From assembly GCA_036365515.1 (NCBI GenBank), contig CM070876.1, positions 93,505,300-93,569,299 of the forward strand: 64,000 bases of DNA. The letters run 5' to 3'. The translations under genes and the position numbers were made by a program. The DNA comes from Torymus aiolomorphi (taxonomy: Eukaryota; Arthropoda; Insecta; Hymenoptera; Torymidae). Below the pieces are notes generated by a model. The model was not told the origin of the DNA. It did not search any database and was given only the letters and a program-made list of their open reading frames with translations. Positions 46,048-58,799 of the stretch are shown piece by piece (the stretch's first letter is position 1; each line of letters starts with the position of its first letter).

Positions 46048-46800
46048 TCATTCACTGGTCGATTGGACAGTAATGCCCGCCACGAGCATCTCTCGTACTT
46101 GCCTGTGCATTTCCTCCTCGAGCTTCTTCGAGACAGGATAATATTTCTGCTTTATGGGCCTAGTGCTTGAGACGTCGATGTTGTGTTCGACCCAGCTGGT
46201 GCATCCTAATGGTGCGCCACTCGCGGGCAGCAGTTGATCGAGCAACTCAATCAAAGCGAGATGAACAGCGCTCGCTTCGTCGTGCGCTAGTGACGCTAAT
46301 TCTACCGGAATTCGCCCTTTAACTCCTTCGATGCTAAGCGTCAATTCACGCGGCCACAGCACGGCGTTAAATTTCCGCATGAAGTCGGCGCCGAGCAGAC
46401 AGTCTGTGTCCAATTCCTCGAGGATCACCACGTCGAGGTAATGTCGCACACCTGCCACGTCAAAGGGCAGGTCTACGTGACCCAGCACCGCCGTGGTTTT
46501 GCCGTTGGCGAGGCGTGCGCCACTTCCGCGGTGCGGCGTAATCTTCTTGCCACATGCTCTCGCAATCTGCAAGCCAATCGCGCCTACTGCGGTGCGAGAT
46601 GCGCCTGAATCGTGTAGCGCGCGTATGCGAAACCCGCCCAGACCCACGGGTAAATACCATCGTGAGTATTCTGGTTGACTCGGGGTATTCAAATTTCCCT
46701 CCGAGTCGGTAAATGTTGCTGCGTCGGACGCAGCCGCGTCAGGTATTGGAGGGGCGAGAGGGATCTCGTCTACGCGCCGCCTCTGCCTTTTCCCGAGCAC
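46048..46800 (-). pseudogene. gypsy aspartic protease and pol start
   Basis: Contains LHDSGASRTAVG, the DSGA active site of retroviral-type proteases, and downstream VVILEELDTDCLLGADFMRK, the second conserved protease block (LLGxDF). Then SSTRPIKQKYYPVSKKLEEE, the lead-in to reverse transcriptase. An in-frame TGA at about 46048 separates it from the RT segment. Confidence 0.85.
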
Positions 46801-46815
46801 ACCCGGCAGTGTGGC

Positions 46816-47930
46816 TTAATATAGGGGACCACGCTCGTTCGCGTAATTCGTTTGCGGTGTAAAGTTTTGCACTGCCGGATTTAGCGCTTGTGGCTGTCGC
46901 GCATTTGCGTTCGTCGCTGTGTTGCGCGAGTCCATTTGTGTACTTCCTTCATCAAGGTACTTTAATCTGTACGTGTCCTGGAAGTTCACTGTTTTATTTT
47001 TTGGCGAGCTCGCTTCATTGCCTGTCGTTCTATTTGACATTGCGTGCAGGCGTGTACTCGCTATCAGATCTGACATCTGCTCCTGCAGCTGCCTTATTTC
47101 TTTGTCGTAGTCTTTTGCGATTCCCTTTATTCGCATCATTTCGCATGCTACTGCTCTTGGTATTGTGTATGTTTTGCCGTTTGTGAGCGTGCATTGCACA
47201 GGGTCGTCGGCTGTAGGTGCTGTTCGCGTCGTAAAGACCGATTGCGGGGCTGAGTTATTGTGTACGTGCCCACAGTGCTGGCTACGGCTGTACTCGCCGT
47301 TGTCGTCGTGGTTGTTAGCGTCTTTATCCACGTTGACTGTGTTGTGATAGGTGATGGAAATCTACCTTGGGCTATTGCTTTTCCCAGGTTTATTGCTTCA
47401 CAAATATCTTGCTGCGACGTTCGCCTCGATCCTGGTTGATTTTGCGTCGTCGCGGTCCATATTTGCTCTGCGGTTGGTGATAGTGTTGTCGCGGCGGCGT
47501 TTTCTTTTTGTACTTCGGTGATTGACATGTCCAGTTGGTCCAGTATTGTATGGACGTTGCATAGTGGCGTTGACGTTTGACGTCTTTGCGTGTGGTGTGT
47601 GCCTCTCGTATCTTCACGCCTTAACACCAGCTCGTCAAGCGTACGTGCATCGAACGGCAGAGTTTGTATTAGATTTTCTAATTTCCCGTTTCTTCTTTCG
47701 AACACTTCTGCTTCGTCTTCTGCTTCTTCTGTTTGCATGAAGTCTTTCGCCGTATAGTCGCCTCGCAATCGCCTATATAACCTGTTCGTTTTTGCAAACT
47801 GTGTTCCGTTTTTCAGGAGTTCTAATTTTTCGAGCGAGTCGTCGAGCGGCTATCCTGACAGGTGTATTATCCAGCCTTGGATTTCAACCGCCATGATGGC
47901 TACAAAGGTGTCGTCGTCTAGGAGTGACAT
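46816..47930 (-). pseudogene. gypsy gag
   Basis: Begins at ATG 47930 (MSLLDDDTFVAIMAVEIQGW). An in-frame TAG at 47850-47852 interrupts it. It continues through LEKLELLKNG and YTAKDFMQTEEAEDEAEVFE to about 47300, where the sense frame shifts to ...TLTNGKTYTIPRAVACEMMR and ends at 46816. Charged and Gln/Thr-rich; no clear zinc knuckle. Identified mainly by position upstream of the protease. Confidence 0.65.
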
Positions 47931-48013
47931 GTTGCTGACCTGAAAATCCCTAATGTATTTCGCAGAGGAATTCGGGTTTTAAAATTTTAATTTTTAAGTT
48001 AATGCCTTTGGTA

Positions 48014-48480
48014 CCCTGTTGAAAATATCCATCTGGATATCCACGTGGATGCCTACGTGAAAATCGAGATGGATTTTAGGTGATCAATCGTGGACATCCA
48101 CGTGGATGTCCACGTGAATATCCTGATGGATTTAGGTGATCAATCCACGAGGAAATCTAAGTTGATCTGTACCTATGTAAATCCACGTAGATTTTTGGTA
48201 AATAATCAGCGCGGAAATCTACGTGGATTAGGAGGTAAATAATATGGATATCCACGTGGATTTACTGCATGGATTTTAGGTGATCAATCCACGTAGAAAT
48301 CCAGGTTGATTTCTATCTGTGTAATCCATGTAGATTTTCGGTTAATAATCAACGAGGAAATCTTGGTAGATTAGGAGCAAAATAACGTGGATTATTTACC
48401 TAAAATCCACGTGGATTATTCATTCACTAATCCACGTAGGTTTTAGGTAAATAATCTACGTGGATTTCTTGTAAATTTTT
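48014..48480 (+). repeat. Left subterminal array of CCACGTGG palindromes
   Basis: ATCCACGTGGAT and variants with one or two changes (AATCCACGTAGATT, GATATCCACGTGGATT) occur about every 20-35 bases over 470 bp, interspersed with AAATAAT spacers. Matches 63105-63655 in reverse complement at the outer end. Confidence 0.9.
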
Positions 48481-49158
48481 ACTTTAAAATATGTAGGCTA
48501 ATTCAATTTTTTAGTTTGGAGGGATTTTCTATAAGAATAAAAAGTAGGATTCTAATTAATTTATTAATTTTAATAAAAATATTATATAAAAATATGTATA
48601 TTATAGGATATGTTACAATATGTACAATATGCAATATAAGTTTATTGTTAAGTAATTAAGAAGAAATCTATTCAATTTAGATATAATTGCCAAATAAGAA
48701 TGCTTTTCTCTGGAATTTGTTTTTTATTTATTAGGAAGAAGATGAATGTTAAATACAAATGTAGATTAACTTAACTTAACTTACCAGTAGGTACTTTCAT
48801 TTTATTTTGTTCGCATTTAAACAAACATCTTTCGCATTAGATAGAACCCGTTTTCTCGAATCCTCCGCAATGATATCAAGAGTACCCTATTGATTTTTTG
48901 GATAATTCTATGTATTAAATTTAACCAGAAATATTTTTGAAATTAGTAATTAATCAGTAATTAATGCGAATAAGGGTGTAGAATATTTGAAAACCATGGC
49001 TGAAAAAATCTAATTAATGGAATCATTCAAAAACGCAATAGGGTATTATTTATACCATTGCGCAGCGCTTGACAACGCGTTTCATTTTTAAACGTTTGTT
49101 TGAATATAAAATTAAAATGTCGATAAGGTACGAATCAGTCTTTGTGTTTTACATGCCC
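48481..49158. other. AT-rich interior next to the left array
   Basis: Likely 3' flank of the transposase. No gene seen. Confidence 0.6.
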
Positions 49159-51489
49159 TTAAGAATAACGATACACGTGTGGCACAGCTGAAATATAGTT
49201 TTTTCTTTTTATCTTCATGTATATACATAACTTTTGCAATTGATTAGTTTCTAGAAAATTTATTTCATTGTCAATACTCAAAACTCGTTTTACATATGTA
49301 TTCATATATAAAGGATTTTTAACCTCTACTCTTTTATACAGTGTATATTCGATGTTATTTTCTGTATCCACTATGAAATCCTGTATTTGTATATATTGGC
49401 CGTTATCTGTTTGTGCAAATGAATTATCAGATCGGTTTAATGATTTGTGACATGATTTAAATACGGATTCGTTTCTGACTAATTTCCCAAAAGTTTGTAT
49501 ATTATTTTTTCGTAACTTTAAATCTTGAATACATCGAAACTGTGGTTTACAGCATTTCACAAAATATCTATTATTTCCAGTCTTAAGCGGTTCTTTGGTA
49601 AATCTATTTTCAAGGTAATAGCAATATTCTGTGACCGGAGAATCATCTTTTGTATTGGCAATGTATTTTTCCAAAATTATTAAGCTTTCTGTTACTGAAA
49701 GATTTCGACATACTTGGTTAATAACCCCTTTTGCAGCATGAACATTTCTGACAATTTGCCCGTTACCCGACTCAAACGGGTAGCTGGAATGAGCCCACAA
49801 TGGACCCCAGTCAGCAACACTTTGCGAAATGTGTATCAATTGGTGTATGTTGAAAGTCATAGACTCTTTGGAGTACAGAAATTGAGTCTCTGCTACAAAT
49901 TGTTTTAATAATACATCTGCTCTCACTATCTCATCTATAGTAATACTACTTTGCATTAACATATGAAATGCATTCACAAGAAGCGCCCAATGTTTACAAT
50001 ATATCTCGAAATTATCAATTTGTTGTAATGCAGGAAAACTATAATACAAAAGCCAATTTTCTAGTTCAATGCTTTTCCAATATTTTCTGTCTTTAATTGG
50101 ACGCGATAGTCGAGCTATTTGCGTTGGTACTCTTAAACCTTTAAGATATTTATCAACTCGAGTAGTATTGGCGTTGGAAATACTATAAAGTTTATTGGAC
50201 GAATTAAACCAATGGTCTAAAAATTGTTTGACAACACCTAGTGCTATGCAGTGCATTGCATCTGGAACAAAACCATCAATAAATTAAAGCTTTCCAAATT
50301 TAATAAAGGCGTTGCTTTCTTAAAACCACAAACAATAGTATTGGAATCAAGAGCTTGTTGAATATGAATCAAACTTATATCCTCAGATCGTCTTGGAGGA
50401 ACTTCGTATAATAATGGATATTTCACAGCTACTTTTCTACCGTGACCCACTAATTCACCTGGGTTTAAACACCAATTGCATCCAGAGTAACCATTAAATT
50501 GTATTAACCCTTGCATAGGTGCACGTGCAATAGTATCTACACAACAACATATACCGTATATTTTAATATTCTTCTCTTCATTATTAATTTTGCATTGGAC
50601 ACCAACATTAGAAAGTTTGCTAATATTTTCGACAAATGGTCTTAAAAATATATTCATGTTTGGCTTATCATGGCCAAACCATAAGCCAAATGTCAAAGGC
50701 TTTTTACTTCTTACAGATGACGGTACTTCGTTAAAATTGACCTGAATGGGCCAAATAGAGAATTTTGAGCTTTTAAACACTGGTGATCCATCGCTGTTAA
50801 AAATTAATGACACATAAGACTTTTTATGTTCTTCAGGTAATGACCTGATAAAATCTTTGTATCGTTGTCCATCATAAATGTCAGATATGTTTTGATCATC
50901 TTCATAATTTCTATTCATTATTTCTGTATAATAATTTTGATTAGTTTCAAGTATATGTTTCAATTCATTACTTATGTCTAAGACAACAAAAAAATCATGA
51001 TATAGTGGATCCTTTAAATCAATGGCTTTATCACACACTTCGCATATAACGTGGCGTTTGTGCTTGTCAAATTTTTTAACGTTTAAAATTTATTCTTACA
51101 TTCTGGACAAAGAGCATGATATTCAATAGTTTCTCCAGAAAAAAACAATTGGTCTATTAAATATCGAGAATCCGGTAATATGGGTATTTCGAAAAATGTA
51201 TTGAACAGTTTGCATAAATCTGCGACCGCACAATTTGGAAGAGAATATACGGTTGAAAACTTTAAAATTGCTAATAGGATTTCAATTTTATTAACAACAA
51301 TATTTGCTGAAATACTATCATTTGCCTCGTCGTTTTGGAGCATTTCCGCAAGTTTCTTATACAGTGGAGGAAAATTGTTTTCATTATTATAGATGATTTC
51401 ATCGTAATCTAAATCGTCATCATCACTTTCACTGCCATAGCTGCTACTACTGTTGATAGTACCCTTTAAAAATTATTTTTATTCAAAAG

Positions 51490-51670
51490 ACATGTAATTA
51501 AAAGATATACACACACGCGCGCGCACGCACACACACACACACATACATACATACACACACACACATACACATACATACATACATACACACACACATACAT
51601 ACATACACACACACACAGACACGCCCACACACACATATATACAAAGACACGCACACACACATACACTGTA
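51490..51670. repeat. CA/CATA microsatellite in the transposase intron
   Basis: CACACA and ACATACAT units with CGCGCG interruptions. Frames here are artefacts. Confidence 0.9.
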
Positions 51671-52826
51671 GAACGACCCTCTTGCAGCCGTAAGAATTTT
51701 TCAGTTTCTTTTTTCAGAAATAATATGATCTTCCGATTTTTTTTACATTTTGGACTCTGGTGTCACCTCCAGTTTCAGGAACTGTGTTACGTGCCTAAAT
51801 TTTAATCTATAAGTTTTACATTTAATTAATAATGGGATTCACAATACCAGCTATTGTGAAACAAAGTTAGCTGGACATCGGGAAATAGTATTTAGCAATA
51901 ACATCGCGCGATGTCCAGAAATCGCTGCGCTTGCAGGGCAACGGCCTTGATCCAGCGCAACGCTCGTGAGGAAATGTATACGACACGAGGACAACAGGCC
52001 TTGCGCTGGATCGGTGGCAGCACCTCCCGAGCACCTCTCGCGCTTCCTGCCTTACCTGCGCCGATAGAGGCTATGGGAGTGAGAGAGACAGCGAGCGACT
52101 GTAGTGGGAGGGAATTTTCGCGGATCCAGGTCTACGGGCTGCGAAAATTCGTTGCCACGACAGTCGAGATTAATTAACCGAAAAAGGCAGTCGATCGATA
52201 ATTTACTGAGAATTCATATTGTTTAAAAGTAATTTTTATAAGTTTTATAAGTGCCTATATTACTAGATCAAGTGTTAGAATATCGGTATAGTGTACGAGA
52301 ATATTGTTATTATATGGGACTATTGGACTACAACTAAAGGAAATTAAAAAGAATAATTATCACACATTCATCGCGTAATTTATTTCAATTATCACCAAAA
52401 ACCGAATCCAATTAACATTATTCTTCCAATAGACGAAGAGATCATCGATCTACGACAAGGTAAGGATTTCCAGTTTCTTTTGCTATTTATTATCGGGAAT
52501 TTATTCGCGTATTATTTGTTCGCGTCTGATAATTTAAGAGATTGTTTTGCACATTCGGTCATATATTACAAACATTTGTTAATATTTGTTAGTCGAGGTT
52601 GATGTCCGTTTAGCTCGTAAATTGTATAGAAACTCCTGTGAGACCGGCCATAGTTACGGGAGGTAGTGGATCACGGTTTCTACGACTGCGCGACTTCCCC
52701 CACTACTCTCTTGCTCTTTCTCTACGCGATACGGCTCGGAGGCAGTGGATCACGGTTTCTACTGCCGCGCGACCAATATACGTTATTTAACCGGGAGGTG
52801 GTCGTAATGGTTTCATCTTTCTTTTT
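51671..52826. other. Unassigned insertion-like block in the transposase intron
   Basis: GC-richer than the neighbours around 51905-52190 and 52620-52790. GATCCAGCGCAA at 51950 and TTGCGCTGGATC at 51999 form a small inverted pair, and GGCAGTGGATCACGGTTTCTAC-type phrases occur twice (52660, 52740). No family recognised and no supported gene. Confidence 0.4.
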
Positions 52827-53168
52827 TTAATGAATATTAAAGTTTCGGTTTAAAAATCGGTAATATAACATAATCATAATTTATCAAATATATATTATAT
52901 TGTTATGTATATGATTATGTTATATTATATAATTTGATAAATTATGATTATGTTATATATATATATATATATTTTTTTTGTTAATAAATAATTGTTTAAA
53001 ATAAGATTAAGTGCGTACTGATAATTAATTTATCCGATATTATTATATTCCGACAACAAATTATTAATTGTTATTTGTTACAATTTTCTATTGTAAATAA
53101 ACCACGTTTGATAAATTATGATTATGTTATATTACCGATTTTTAAACCGAAACTTTAATATTCATTAA
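52827..53168. mobile_element. TTAA-ended MITE with 60-bp inverted repeats
   Basis: TTAATGAATATTAAAG at the left end and CTTTAATATTCATTAA at the right, with inverted identity continuing to CATAATTTATCAAA. A third, partial copy of the inner phrase lies at 52930-52960. No coding sequence. 342 bp. Confidence 0.75.
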
Positions 53169-53169
53169 A

Positions 53170-53252
<83 letters not shown>
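53170..53252. repeat. TA tract
   Basis: Pure TA dinucleotides, with one CA, about 80 bases. Confidence 0.95.
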
Positions 53253-53256
<4 letters not shown>

Positions 53257-53721
53257 CTAACTATAGCCCGGGTTTCACTTTGTGCAGTAAGTGATTGGGA
53301 GAATACATTGTAGCATGCATTATCAAAATCACTGAAGATCAAAGCGTACGACCCGTCGAGAAATAGATTTACTAACCTATTAACACTTGGATTATTAATA
53401 TTTTGGATAGTTATAAATATTATACACTTCCCGTACCAACCCTTCACAGTAGAGTGTTTCGCGATTCCGATTCCAAGGTTAGGTTATCGATCCTGGGTAG
53501 GGAACGACAGATGTCCCAGAGCGACGACCAAAATTTTTATGTTTGTCGTTACGTAGAGGTTAACCTAACCTCTCACGTAACAAACTGCATATATTTTGAC
53601 AAATCTTAAGGCGGTCTTACACTTAAAAATTTTGAAAATATCAAATTTTTTATATTTAATTTTTTAATATATTTAAATTATATTGTAATGGGATTACAGA
53701 TTTTAGAGAAACAAAAAAAAC

Positions 53722-53800
53722 AGGTGATGGCATCGGGATTTGAACCCGATTCGTCCGGAGGACAGTCGAGTGTCCTAACCACGGGGCTACCGATCGTTAT
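53722..53800 (-). ncRNA. tRNA-derived SINE-like unit
   Basis: On the minus strand an A-box-like TAGCCCCGTGGTTAGGACA and a perfect B box GGTTCAAATCC are about 32 bases apart, followed by GATGCCATCACC and a T run (terminator-like). The cloverleaf is imperfect in the anticodon stem, so I prefer a SINE head or tRNA pseudogene over a working tRNA. Confidence 0.6.
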
Positions 53801-53841
53801 ACCGTCACGTAGCCCTAATGCATGGGTGACGGTGGGGATAG

Positions 53842-55228
53842 CAGGGATCGTACTCTCTTTTTTTTAATTAAGAGGAATAGAGGAAAATTATAACAAAAAA
53901 AGAGGAAGATTTCCATGAAAAAGGGAAACTGAATCAATTAATTAGACGTTTAATAGAAAATTGTAGGAGGGGGATGCGAGTGCCACGCGTATACCGGAGC
54001 GCGTCAGACATGTATACATGGCAAAATCATGATTTGAATAATTCCTAACACCAAGTAGGCGGAGGATGCGAGTTTCACGCGTATACGGGAGCGCGTCCGA
54101 CGTTTATACATGGCAAAATAATTATTCAAATAATTCCTAACCCCAAGTAGGCGGGGTATGCGAGTTCCTCCCGGTATATGGGACCGCCTCAGACGTGTAT
54201 ACATGGAAAAATAATTATTTAAATAATTCCTAACCCCAAGTAGGTGGGGGATGCGAGTTCCACGCGTATACGGGAGCGCGTCAGACTTGTGTACATGGCA
54301 AAATAATTATTTAAATAATTGTTAACCCCAAGTAGGCTTCTGTATTCGTGTGGAATTCGCACCTACCGTCTACATGAGGTTAAGAATTGTTTGATTAATT
54401 ATTTTGCCTTGTATAAACGTCTGATGCGCTCCTGTATACGCGTGGAACTCGCATCCCCCACCTACTTGGAGTTGAGAATTATTTAAATAATTATTTTGCC
54501 ATGTATACACGTCTGACTCGCACACATATACACGCGGACCTCACATCCCCCGCCTACTTGGGGTTAAGAATTATTTAAATGTCTATTTTGCCATGTATAC
54601 ACGTCTGACGCGCTCCCGCATACACGCGGACCTCGCATCCCCCACCTACTTGGGGTTAAGAATTATTTAAATATCTATTTTGCCATGTATACACGTCTGA
54701 CGCGCTCCCGTATACGCGTGGAACTCGCATCCCCCGCCTAATTGGGGTTAGGAATTATTTAAATAATTATTTTGCCATGTATACATGTCTGACGCGCTCC
54801 CGTATACGCGTGGAACTCGCATCTCTCACCTACTTGGGGTTGAGATTTATTTAAATAATTATTTGGCCATGTATACATGTCTAACTGAGCAGACTCAAAG
54901 CTGAATTGAGCGCGAAACATGAAAATGCCTTGTAAAAAGAACATCTTATTTCTTTATTATTTACGATTTTCTGTCAAATAAAACGTTTAATTATTTCAAT
55001 TTGAATATTTCTCTGATTTTCGGCTTTTGACATGCCGGCGGGGCCCAAATTCCGGCAACCGGCCTAAACATCGAATTTCTGGGCATGGCCAGCAGAATTT
55101 CGGCCAGGTGGCAACCCTAGTTATGAAAAAAGAGGAAATAGAGGAAGATTTTACGTTCTAGTGTAAAAAAAGAGGAATTGTAGAAAAAAGAGGAAATGGA
55201 GGAAAAAAGAGGAAGAGTACTATCCCTG
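53842..55228. mobile_element. Non-autonomous hAT-like element carrying an inverted tandem array
   Basis: Ends CAGGGATCGTACTCT and its near inverted match at the right (AGTACTATCCCTG) are flanked by GGATAG on both sides (53836-53841; 55229-55234). A CAGGG start is usual in hAT elements, though their duplication is normally 8 bp. AGAGGAA-rich segments adjoin both ends. The interior is an opposed repeat array; no transposase. Confidence 0.6.
53995..54885. repeat. 118-bp repeats in two opposed blocks
   Basis: Units contain CGCGTATACGGGAGCGCGTC, GTATACATGGCAAAATAATT and CCTAACCCCAAGTAGGCGG. About three units run in one direction to about 54350, then four to five in the other to 54885. The symmetric centre is near 54345. 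Confidence 0.85.
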
Positions 55229-55898
55229 GGATAGGTTGTTCTAAAATATTTTTGCCAAAAGCTAAAAATGCCGAATATATACGAAAGCTAAGTTTGCCGA
55301 AAAGTTACAATTGCAGAATTGTAATATTAAATATTATTTAATATTATTATTATAATATTAAATAATTAATATTATTAATATTATTTTATTAATTATTAAT
55401 ATTATTTTATTATTAATATTATTTTATATTATTATTATAATTGTATTATATTAAAAAATCGATCTTTTTTTTTGCCTTTTTTATAGGATTATGTAACATT
55501 TTTCTGACAGGACAACGTTTACTTACATTTAAATGTTTAAAATATCAAAAAACATTATTTCATGGCCATATAGTATAAGGATAAAAAAATAATACATTTC
55601 GATACTAGTGCGGGACAGTGTGGCCAGGTAAACAATATATATCGTAATACTACGCATGTAAAAGTGGCGATTCACACTGGTGCGGGAGAGATGATTCTCG
55701 GACTCGTGTGGGTTAGTCGCCCGAGCGAAGTGAGATATTTTTCTTACCGATGGGCGGAAAGTCCGATTTTGCGCATGGAGTTATGAAAAATAATTAAATT
55801 TACATACGTGATTTATTATAAAAATAAACTATATTGTGGAATTTAAAATCTAGTGGAATCGTTTTGTGACAATCTTGCACCTCTATACTAGTACTTAA

Positions 55899-56320
55899 GG
55901 AGGTTCATAGGTAATACGAATATTCACAGATCATAATGAAATATGAATATATTATTCTTTGAATTATTCGGAGCACAAACGATTTTTCTGTATATTTATT
56001 ATCGTACATATTTTAAAAATATTTCATTCGAAAGTTTGCAGGTTATACACGGGCTCTTATGAGACACGGTCAAAAATCGCTGATAGACATAGAGTACGAT
56101 TTTGTAAAAAAGCAGAAAGAGCAATGAAAAAGCTAACGAACATATTGCCTAAAACCTTAAGAAGCTGTACGCGAAAGTTGAACTCGTGTAGTCGCACGAA
56201 TCACCGAGTATTTAACGAAACCGTAAACAAAACATCAAGCTTGGTGGCTGCGCGCGGAGGTGCGCGGTAAGAGGGGAGTACCCCTCTCCACGCCCCGGGG
56301 CATGGCTGTTATGAACCTCC
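55899..56320. mobile_element. 422-bp TTAA-flanked MITE
   Basis: GGAGGTTCATA and TATGAACCTCC are terminal inverted repeats flanked by TTAA at 55895-55898 and 56321-56324. The open frame inside (55959-56270) has no recognisable domain and I do not call it a gene. piggyBac- or Kolobok-type target. Confidence 0.75.
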
Positions 56321-56471
56321 TTAAAGTGACCATTCCGTTACCGAAATTCGACAGCAGTTCACTATATTGCTATTCCCTTTTGTATATATATATAACTAGT
56401 TATAATATAAAGTTATAATAGCTAAATAAATATAAAAATTAGTAATATAATAGTTAAATATATATAACAAG

Positions 56472-56474
<3 letters not shown>

Positions 56475-56545
<71 letters not shown>
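56475..56545. repeat. TA tract
   Basis: Pure TA dinucleotides of about 70 bases, bordered by an inverted AACAAGTTATA/TATAACTTGT pair. Confidence 0.9.
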
Positions 56546-56599
56546 CTTGTCTGCTAATAGCAGTGTAAACACAGTTGTACAGCTGATATGTATATCTCT

Positions 56600-57790
56600 G
56601 CTCATATAAGCAGTGATACATAATCATGTGATTTAAACAACAGTTTTTGTGCAGAGTTTTTGCTTCCTCGTATAGAGAAAGATTTTTTTTAGTATTTGAT
56701 TATTTCTATTCATGAGTGAATTCAGGAGTGAAAATTTAATGTATTATATGTGGAGATATCTATTTGAACAGTTTTTATAAGTGTAATTATAATACAAGCG
56801 TGCAGCGACAGTTTTGTTTGAATTCGGAAAGTAGGTTCAGTTCAAGATGGGAATGATGTATGAAAGTTAATACAGGCAAACATACGCATTGGCAAGATCA
56901 AGTCAAGTATTTTAAGAAAGATGCAGTAATAATACTTATCGGATCGGATAAAAATAAATACATCTTTCTTCTAGAAAAGATGAAAGTGATATAATTGAGT
57001 TTATCTACTTATAGGATTTAATTCAATTCAGAAGAGTTGTTAATTGCAATAAGTGTCAAAATGTTGACACATGAAAGCGACAAACCTGCTTAGCATACAA
57101 GAAATATATAATACAGGCTTGAATTCAAGATATATTTAGTACATACTATATAATATGTGTAATCAGATGATCATTAAAAAAATGGGATTATCAGCTTTTA
57201 TGTACTTTACATACTTTTGGCCATGACAGTGTTGGCTTCATAAGTTTCGATTGAGATTTCATATAAGACCTGCTACATATTCTATGGGGCACCTAATGGC
57301 TGATTATTTTTAAGTTATATGACACTTTTCTTTGCAGGCTTATTTCATTAAATGATATATTTAAAGTTTGGCGTTACTTTAAAAATAGTATACTGTATTT
57401 AATACTATAAAAATACTATATTTATTACTATAAATACTATAAATTGTATATTGTTTAAACTACATTTTTCTTTTTTTTCGGCTGATTTTGGCCTTAGAAG
57501 CCACTAGGTGGAAGACCGCCTTAAAATCTTGGTATTTTATATAGCCATTGACCGAAGAGATGTATATCCAATTTTTTTTGAGTAAATAATTTATTACGGT
57601 AAAAGATGGAAGGTAATGGCAGAGCCAAAACGTAGAAATGACCATATCTTTGGACCCAATGAGTACAATTTTTGTTCAGAGCTTATTTTATCACATTAAA
57701 TATATTTTTAGAATATTACTCTACATATTTCTAATTATTGAATTTTATTTTTAGGGACCCTCTTAAATTTGATTTATATCTACAATAAAT
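56600..57790. other. Remaining transposase intron, nothing recognised
   Basis: AT-rich. No gene or clear repeat beyond short TA stretches. Confidence 0.5.
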
Positions 57791-58799
57791 ACTACTTACA
57801 TTGCTGTCTTATGATTCATTATATTCAGAGTGATTTGAACATTGATTATTAAAGTCGAATAAATTTTGATTGTTAATATCTTCAAATGATGCATGCATGT
57901 CATTTTCATTATCATTATTGTAATTATTTTCCATACGTCCGCCATGTATATGGTTTTCAGGTATAGAATCTGAAACAAATTAATTATAACCTGTATAATA
58001 AATACAAAATAACTTTAAGCAGGTGTAATTCATTATTTAACATTTATACTGTATATAAATTCAATTATTTATTAATTCTATATACATTTTAACAAAATTA
58101 CACATAATAACACATTTTATAGAACATTACCATTAGATAAATTGAGAGAGCTTTCGTTTGGAACGTTGTATATTGTATTATCCCATAAAGTTGCTGTTAT
58201 CCTTCCTCTATCATCTATCGTTTCCAATAAAGAAATATCGTCTGATGTTGAAGATAAAATGTCATTATTTTGCTGTAACATTTATTTATATTTTTTGAAA
58301 TAAAAATATTTATATATTTTGAATTTTAAATAAATGCAAAATTTATATTTACTATAACATTGTCTTCCGATCCTCTTGATTGATCTATATTAGCTGTTAT
58401 TATTTCTGTGTTTCGGCTACTATTTGAAAAAGTAGACACCAATGATATAGGAGAACTGTATTCCGAAGATCGATTATCACCATTGTCACTTATAGAATTT
58501 ATACTTTGCTGCAACATGCATTTATATTTTTTTTGTAAAAATATTTATTTATTTTATATATGCTGTAAAGTTATTATTTACAATATTATTGAAATTACTA
58601 AAGTTAACACTTTCAGGGGGGTTAATGCATAAGACAATATTTAATAATTTTTTAAATTTTCATACTGAAAGTATTAACTTTTATTATGGGCATGAATCAA
58701 GTACACAATAAATTGTATGTACGCTCATGTATCTTGAAATGCTTGAGTAAAAAATGTCTATACCTCCAATCGCTGCTGAATTTCACGTTCATCTTCCAT

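Larger units (their letters stand above)
43320..47930 (-). mobile_element. Ty3/gypsy retrotransposon, internal region, decayed
   Basis: On the minus strand the order gag, protease, reverse transcriptase, RNase H, integrase is collinear from 47930 to 43320, the Ty3/gypsy order. No flanking LTR pair could be found: the 5' side is lost where the CMC element starts at 48014, and the 3' side passes into the GC-rich remnant. Several stops and frameshifts separate the parts. Confidence 0.9.
49159..58799 (-). pseudogene. CMC (EnSpm-type) transposase, five exons
   Basis: Exons: 58799-58764 (ATG; MEDEREIQQRLE), 58508-58353, 58272-58131, 57969-57800 and 51463-49159, all with GT/AG borders and matching phase. 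The N-terminal exons are Ser/Asn/Asp-rich. Exon 5 has a zinc-ribbon-like pair (CPECKNKF; CEVCDKAI), then FGLWFGHDKPNMN, VDTIARAPMQ, FNGYSGCNWC, PDAMHCIALGVV (in one frame), and LWAHSSYPFESGNGQI, a series typical of animal EnSpm/CMC transposases; the last two motifs hold candidate catalytic Asp and Glu. Lesions: in-frame TAA at 57811-57809, frame changes near 51080 and near 50280. The 6.3-kb last intron is swollen by other repeats. Confidence 0.85.

Noticed and set aside
51911..52177. 88-residue plus-strand frame in the GC-rich intron block
   Set aside because: No motif, no splice support; GC-rich DNA has long frames by chance.
53722..53800. Functional tRNA gene
   Set aside because: A and B boxes are good but the anticodon stem and acceptor do not pair properly; a SINE or pseudogene fits better.
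55959..56270. 103-residue plus-strand frame
   Set aside because: Lies wholly inside a 422-bp TTAA MITE, no domain, and reaches into its inverted-repeat side.
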